Origin: Metarhizium brunneum
Taxonomy: Eukaryota; Ascomycota; Sordariomycetes; Hypocreales; Clavicipitaceae
Direction: 5' to 3'
NCBI RefSeq assembly: GCF_013426205.1
Contig: NC_089425.1
Location: 2,294,001-2,358,000, forward strand
Length of the DNA stretch: 64,000 nt
Part shown: positions 58,231 through 64,000 of the stretch, in pieces
Position numbering within the stretch: position 1 is the stretch's first letter
Layout: each line of letters opens with the position of its first letter
The notes under the pieces: model-generated
Database searches by the model: none
What the model saw: the letters and a program-made list of their open reading frames with translations, nothing else
Told to the model about the DNA's origin: nothing
Translations under genes and position numbers: made by a program

Positions 58231-60601
58231 CTAATTGTGATGAACAGAAACCCTCTTCTCCTCATCATCTTCAATGTCACGGGCCTTGCCACCACTATTC
58301 TCATGTAAAACGCCGGCACGGCCAACAGTCTCAACTCCAACGGCCTCCTTGGCATCCCGGTCGTGGCTGACGTCGAATTTGCGGCGCAGATGCTCGGGTC
58401 CGAGAAAGGTGAGCAGCAGGGTGTATGCGTAGACGCAGCCCATGAAGATGCAAATGACCTTGCCGTACTCGTAGCGCTTGACGCCCTTTTCCGAGGGCGG
58501 CAGCGGGAAGCGCTCCCCGAGACGGGCCTCGATGGTGGACGAGGCAGACGAGACGAGGTTGCCGAGCTGGTAGGCGGTGCCGACGACAAAGGTGCGAAAG
58601 GCGCCGGGCGACAGCTCCATGAGGTGGATGGGGATGACGCCCCAGGCGCCCTGGACGCAGAACTGCTGGAAGAAGGCGGCGGCCATGATGGACTTGTCGC
58701 CGACGAAGCCGTAGGGGTACAGCAGGGCGCCGCCAACGATGCAGCAGAGCACGATGCTGAAGCGGCGGCCGACCGACTGGCTGCAGAAGCCGACGACGGT
58801 GCCGCCCGTCATGGCGCCCAAGTTGGCGACGACCTGCGTCACCGTCACGGCCGTCTTGCTGAAGCCGAGCTGGTTCTCGAGCATGGTCGGGTACAGATCC
58901 TGCGAGCCGTGGCTCATGAAGTTGAAGCCGGCCATGAGCAGCACGAGGTAGGTGAGCAGCAGCCAGTGCCGCCGCAGGGCCACCTTGCCCTCGCTGATGA
59001 AGACGGCGCCGGCCGACTTGCCGACGTGCCCGGCCTCGTTGCGCATGCGTTCGCGCTCCTGGAACACCTTGGTCTCGGGCAGCATGAAGCGGATGGCAAT
59101 GAAGATGACGGGGGGGCAGGCGGCGAACCAGTACAGAGGGCGCCAGGTATGAGACGTGGTGTCGACGAGGCCGCGGGCAAAGGCGGCGCAGAGGAGGTAG
59201 CCAAAGGCATACTATAGTATGAAGGCGAAGAGAATGTCAGCCCAAGAAACTGAACGATTGTATGCACGGTTTGTGGTTTTGATAATAAGTATTCGACCAC
59301 CCGGTGGTGGAGTTGAGTGAGCAGCGCCGCAGGGGTCTGAATACTCGACTTCCCCCCACTATTGCCGGGGGGGGAAGGAATCCATTGATCTTTTAGGAAG
59401 GGGCACTGGGGACGGGGGAGGGGGAGCGGATAAAAAACACCACAAGCACCATGGGCAATGATACGTACGCCTTGCTGCAGGATACCGCTCATGAGACCGC
59501 GCGCCTCTTCAGGGAGGTCTTCGAGGGCCGTCGCGGCAGCGTTTCCGTAAAGGCCGCCCATGGCAATGCCAAACAGGGCGCGGCATGCGAGGAACTGGGA
59601 GTATGTCTGGCAGAAACCAGTGCCCTAAGAAAGATACGTTAGCGAAATAGTCACGCATGGGGTTTCGATCATCTGTTTCTATCATCACAGATGATGTCTC
59701 TCTCTTCTCTCTTTTCTTTCCCTCTTTCCGTTTTCCTCCCGCGTTTGCGCACTTGCGCCTACCCCAGAGACGAGGCCCAAGCCATCTGGAACATGGCTGC
59801 GAGCGCCAAGGTGGCCAAGTCGGGTGGCTCCCCGCGCCGCGCGCCCAACAGCGCCTCCTCGCTCCATCTTCTCATCTCATCTCATCTCAGTCTTGGCAAG
59901 CCCTACCAAGATGGGGACCAATGCAACGATCTGCAACGAGCACAACGTGTTCAACGCCGTCAAGTGTGGGTTTGACAGTTTGCATTGTCTCAGTGGTCTC
60001 GATGCACCATGGTGTGTGGCAAGAGGGATTTTTTCCTTCTCTTTCGATTCTCATCGATGAGCCGTCCTAATCTCCTGCAAACATGGCCACCGCACGCAAA
60101 AATGGCAAAGGGTGAAGGGGGTTCATCGTACCAGCTCAAGAACAATAAAGAGTAAGTTGTTCACAATGAATGGCCACCGACGGCCGTATCGATCGCTGGC
60201 AATACCAAACAGGATGGATCCCACAGATCGGAACATGAGAACCAGCGTGATGCCCCATGTGATGTCTGTGGCGGTTTTGCCAAATTCTTTCGACAGGTCA
60301 GAGACGGTCAGGGAAACCGTAAAGAAGTCAAAGGCATCCCACGTCTGTCCACTTTTGTCAGCACTAACTTGGCCCAAGGCATGCATGGGAAATTTTCAGC
60401 TCTCACCCAAGCAGAAAAGGCCAGGGCAAAGAATGCCCATTGTTGCGCGTCGAGCATGCGAACCAACTTCCACGGGTTGGGAACGGGCAACATGGGTGGT
60501 TTGAGGGTTGAGAATCTCGTCGCAAGATACTTGCCGGCCGACATGCCCTCGTGAGGCGCCGCGCCTTCATTTTCGGCGCTCTCGCCACCGTGTTGTCCCA
60601 T
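58231..60601 (-). CDS. JEN1-like carboxylate (lactate/pyruvate) transporter, MFS
   Basis: Plasma-membrane monocarboxylate:H+ symporter family. Four exons: 60601-60407, 60344-60132, 59624-59469 and 59211-58231, giving 514 residues. The JEN signature NXXSHXSQDXXPT is present as NFMSHGSQDLYPT (about 284-296). Also seen: AWTWDAFDFFTVSL at the first junction, DRYGRRWPFIVN (MFS motif A), RALFGIAMGGLYGNAAATALED and the third-junction product QQGYAFGYLLCA. Each junction falls exactly where homologous sequence is continuous. Two introns are long for this window (507 and 257 nt). The C-terminus after 455 is a hydrophilic charged tail, as in yeast Jen1, where it is subject to regulated endocytosis. Such genes are usually glucose-repressed; I did not identify a repressor site with confidence. 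Confidence 0.9.
59625..60131 (-). other. 507-nt second intron of the JEN1-like gene
   Basis: Donor GTACGA, acceptor TTTCTTAG. It is about seven times the usual intron length here. Contains a CTCAT tandem repeat at 59871-59890 and CT-rich sequence at 59697-59746. It has no recognisable exon, and flanking exons are continuous in relatives (LELGTGFCQTYSQF). Confidence 0.75.
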
Positions 60602-61911
60602 GGCGACTCAATTGATGGTTGATGTGATGAGAAGATTTGAAGTTCTCAGATTCTGGTGGTAAACGATAGGAAAAGGGGAAGATGAGAGGAAGAAGGAAGA
60701 AGAAATGGTCGACTGGGAGGAAGAAAAAGAAGAAGACGACGACGACGAAATGGCCAGCACAAGCCACTTGCAGATCTCGCGTCAAGCATCAGGGAGAGCC
60801 GGCTAATATACCATCATTATGCCGTCAACAAGAGCGACGGGCTAGGGACAACAGCTCCCAGTTAGCCTGGCCCAAGTGTCTCCGACGCCGACTGGCATGA
60901 CTTGGGATCTTGCTTCTGCCGTCTTGTGATTTGACTGGGGTATCACAGCTTCAACGTGTTTTCGACTGCCCACATCTTCAAGTGCCCACACTCCGTCGCA
61001 GCTCCGCAAGCGCCACCCTCCATCTCCAAGCATCTCTCCCCCCAACAAGGCATGGAAAACCGGGGTAAGCCTGGCCTTTCGCCAATCGAGCTCCATGGTC
61101 TAGAGTGGCCGTAAGCAGAGGGGGCCACAAAAAGACTAATACTAATACCATCGTAAAGGTCTTGCAGCGTTTCGAGAGAACGGCCGAAGGGGCCCAGCAA
61201 GGACGAGAGGCTTCAGAAGAAGGGACGCCCCAAACGCCCAACTGCATCACCATGGTCAAATCCGGTTCGCAAGTGCAAATGCCGTGTTGAATTCAGTTCA
61301 GCCGGTTACGACATTGTTCCAACTGCAAATTGCACTCTGGCCGTGTCCATGGCAGCTCTTGAGTCTTGCCCCTCGTTGCCAAGGTCCATAGCCCTCGGTT
61401 TGATGTTGGCGACTTGACAACTGGCCGAATCGCGACCGGTCCTCCTCGGCCAACGATTATTTCCACGGTCCATGGACGACAGGCCATGTCCAAGGGCCCG
61501 GTTCCGGAATGCGGCACTTGATGAGTTGGCTCTCCAGTCTCCACCGCACGACACATGTAGGACGTCTCGCCCGTGGTCTATTCTAAAGTTTGTACTGGAA
61601 GTGACGAATATGCAAACCTTGAGGCCTAGCGGTGTAAGAAGCACAGAGTCACATGACGCAACGCAACAAGGAATACCATGCTACCATGGAACTCCTTTTG
61701 GCGATAGACTTTGATGTCGCGCGGCCGGCATCAGAGCATGTACTTACTGTACATACATGTGTACGAAGTATCAACCACAACTCATCGTGCTGGTCCTTTT
61801 CCTTTGCTCGGCCCCGTCTGTGGATCCCGATGAACGATGCAGGCAGCTCCGACTACGCATGGATTACCCGCAACAACACGAGAAAGCCATTCGGCCCCTG
61901 ACAACACGGTC

Positions 61912-61935
61912 ATCAATGGATCAATGGATCAATGG
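61912..61935. repeat. ATCAATGG tandem repeat
   Basis: Three perfect 8-mer copies followed by a near match. No function visible. Confidence 0.8.
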
Positions 61936-62527
61936 ACCAAAGTTCCATAGTTTGTGGTTCTGGCCCACGCTCCAATAAGCCTAAGTCTCAAGCTTCAAGC
62001 CCCGAACATTGAAGCCATGTCGTCGACACGCCCGCTGTGACCCCCTCGGTGAGGCGTCGATTCATCAAGTCTTGGAATCCTAGCCCCAGGCTATCTCGGC
62101 AATTCTCTGCCGGCCCGAATCCACCACCAGGTGCCTCCCCTGCCATTAGCAATGTCTTGGCCTTTTGCGAATTGTGTTTTGAGGCCGAGTACTCCGTACG
62201 GAGGGAGGATGATGAGATGGATTCCAGCGGCTCGCAAGATTGCCAGCCCTTATAGCCGACGGGCCACAGCTAGTACTGGTAAAGCCTGCTGTTTGATCCG
62301 GTTTGATGCAGTCAGTCACGGCGCTACGGAATGCCATTGACAAATTCATCCTCAAGATGAAAGCAAAGGTCGGCAATGACGGGGCCTTGCGGCTGATTTC
62401 CCGCCCGCGAAATTTCTCCTGCGTGGCGTCGCAAGGAGGATGGCGCCGGCTAGTCTCCTGCCTCACCTCCTCTAACCTGTTTGATTATCCAGCCAGAGTA
62501 AATGGTGATGCGCCACCTGCACACGCC

Positions 62528-62582
62528 TCTTCTTCTTCTCCTTCTTCTCCTTCTTCTCCTTCTTCTAGTTCTTCTTTTTCTT
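62528..62582. repeat. Pyrimidine microsatellite (TTCTTCTCC units)
   Basis: About 55 nt of C/T triplets with several TTCTTCTCC units; a typical hypervariable simple repeat. Confidence 0.85.
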
Positions 62583-62842
62583 GTCCGGCCTATGCGCATC
62601 TGGTGGAGACAATCCGGACAATTATCCGCCCTTTGAGACTAGTTAGGCTACGGACATGGGCCGAAATTCGAACCCCCGATGCCATGAGCGCGAGCGCCAA
62701 TTTTGGTTGTGTCCGTTAACATGATCAATATCTTGGGTGCCGCCTTGGATGCGGCATGCATGGCAAACCCGACGACATGGGGACTGCAACATGCACACGT
62801 GAACCACCCAGGCTGAGCATCTCACAGTTACCGAGTTTGCCT

Positions 62843-62877
62843 ACTTTACCTAAAGTACCTAGGTAGGTACCTAAGTA
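62843..62877. repeat. Cluster of TACCTAGGTA-type palindromic units
   Basis: TACCTAAAGTACCTAGGTAGG followed by TACCTAAGTA: overlapping inverted and direct units of (T)ACCTA/TAGGT(A). Such motifs recur in intergenic DNA of many Sordariomycetes. Confidence 0.7.
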
Positions 62878-63692
62878 GTGCATTGCTTGGGAGAACGGCT
62901 GTCTGTGCAGAAATGGCCAATCTACAACAATTGCCAATTCTGGCTCCAGCGTAGGATTGGGAACGGGATGCTACGGGATCAACTTGGGCCTTTTCTCAAT
63001 GCTGGGGCCAGGGGAGGCCCCCATGGGGGGAGCATGGCTACTCCAGTCTGTTTGTACGGAGAAGCGTCATGCCTGGTCCTTCTTATTGGCAGGCTCGAGT
63101 CAGCTGGTCGTCGTCACTGAGTAGTAGTACTCCGTATTACTAGTCGCTATTCCCTCCATCCGGAGCGCCACAAACCCCCGCGTTCGGAGTGGGTGACGCA
63201 GAAGATCTGGACATGGATCTATCAATGGTGAACTAGGTGTATGCATGTACTACATACATATGTACGTACTGCTACTAGTACAACAGAGGAGATCCCGGGC
63301 CGACAGGTCCGACTAGACCATAGGGGCGCATGAAAATACCCTTTTCATTAATTGACCCTTCCATTAACCAACAAGCTGTCAACTTCCAATCTTAGCGCCC
63401 GACGCAGGGACACGACTTGATGATCACTGCCTTCCGGCTCATTCTCGTCGCCATCTCCTCACGGCCGCCGCAGGTAGCCGACGAGATAAGGCGACAGCAC
63501 ACGAAATCAAATTGGATAAGTATTGAAAAGAAAGAAAAAGCCAACCACCCCCCAATCATGCAAGTTCCTACTCCGTACACACGGGCCCAACCTACCTTGA
63601 CTTCTTTACTTCCCATACCCAGCTAGCTGTTGGCGCAAAACGTCGTCGATCCGCCTCCCAGTCATTTCCATCCGCCGCCACGACACATCACA

Positions 63693-64000
63693 ATGACAGC
63701 AGCACGCTACACCCAGAGGTACGTATCCCGGTCGGGTACATTGGATGAAAATAGCGACTCCATCTATGCAGCAAGACCCGAAGCTCCAAGAGCATGGCCC
63801 AGATAAAAGAGTAAACGAATGTATTAAGAAACGGTTGACAAACTAACATTCGTCTAGTAATCTCCTGACAAATAAGTCCAAGTCAAGACATCATGCATTC
63901 CCGTATGTCGTCTCGTCGGCATCCATTTTAACGACCCCTATTGTGACTGTGCATATAACCATTCCAAATCCCTGCAACGCCGCCCCCCCCTACCTAATGA
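63693..64000 (+). CDS. Possible 5' end of a gene leaving the window
   Basis: ATG at 63693 in context CACAATGAC. Exon 1 63693-63718 (MTAARYTQ plus 2 nt) has donor GTACGT. An intron ends at 63857 (branch AACTAAC, acceptor CGTCTAG). Exon 2 63858-63902 reads SNLLTNKSKSRHHAFP and has donor GTATGT; the following intron runs to the window end. The splice sites are good and frames match, but the visible 23 residues are too few to name a family. Confidence 0.4.

Larger units (their letters stand above)
60602..63692. other. 3-kb gene-free spacer
   Basis: Promoter side of the JEN1-like gene and of the next gene. Holds an AGA/AAG-rich tract (60680-60750), ATCAATGG tandem repeats (61912-61935), a TTCTCC microsatellite (62528-62570), a TACCTAGGTA-type cluster (62843-62877) and three TACTCCGTA motifs (62190, 63128, 63569). 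All open frames are short and unsupported. Confidence 0.55.

Noticed and set aside
58363..59217. 284-codon open frame on the plus strand
   Set aside because: Antisense to the JEN1-like transporter; Gly/Glu/Asp-rich mirror of a GC-rich coding exon.
62655..62690. tRNA T-arm-like ATTCGAACCCCCGAT
   Set aside because: The stem does not pair and no D-arm, anticodon arm or acceptor stem can be built on either strand.
1..64000. CRISPR arrays, rRNA operons, bacterial-type operons
   Set aside because: No regularly spaced repeats, no rRNA-like sequence, and the genes are eukaryotic with spliceosomal introns.

Overview
The window looks like nuclear DNA of a filamentous ascomycete (Pezizomycotina, Sordariomycetes, most likely Hypocreales). 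The reasons are translation elongation factor 3, short GT-AG introns with CTRAC-type branch sites, a Zn2Cys6 and a bZIP regulator, a JEN-type carboxylate transporter, and long gene-free spacers rich in the 9-mer TACTCCGTA. The species cannot be named from sequence alone.

Layout. 0-2.9 kb: 3' part of the EF-3 gene (+). 5.1-7.0 kb: amino-acid permease (-). 7.0-13.0 kb: six kilobases without a recognisable gene. 13.0-28.6 kb is a housekeeping block: Emw1/TTC27-like TPR protein (+), GYF-domain Smy2-like protein (-, 4 exons), RNase P/MRP subunit Pop4 (-), a PlsB-type glycerol-3-phosphate/DHAP acyltransferase (+, 3 exons), pantothenate synthetase (-). 29.8-31.7 kb: DHA2-type MFS exporter (-). 33.6-35.3 kb: aldehyde dehydrogenase (+). 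35.6-45.4 kb: an unrecognised protein with a PPSY motif (+), Asa1-like WD40 protein (-), Zn2Cys6 regulator (+), TTC1-like TPR protein (-), HAD phosphatase (+), bZIP regulator (-). 47.5-50.3 kb: secreted thioredoxin-reductase-like flavoprotein (+) and a TENA/THI-4 protein (+). 57.0-60.6 kb: Q/G/Y-rich glycine-zipper protein (+) and a JEN1-like carboxylate transporter (-). At 63.69 kb a gene may begin and run off the window.

The part that stands out is 50.4-56.2 kb. Two diverged direct-repeat copies, each next to an AT-rich (>75% A+T by eye) tract, enclose two convergent genes. One is an adenylosuccinate synthetase that none of the simple reading frames shows, because it is cut into 22 exons (5 to 143 nt) by 21 introns. 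Spliced by GT-AG rules, the exons join in frame into 424 residues with Asp13 and His41 at their textbook positions. Every other gene here has 0-3 introns. The other gene is a three-exon protein I do not recognise. I read this as an accessory island carrying a foreign or anciently diverged extra copy of a purine-synthesis enzyme.

The remaining genes are mostly independent housekeeping or transport functions. I see no convincing biosynthetic cluster, no CRISPR array, no rRNA or tRNA gene and no intact transposon. Most exon boundaries were derived by hand from splice consensus, reading frame and remembered family conservation; none has transcript support.
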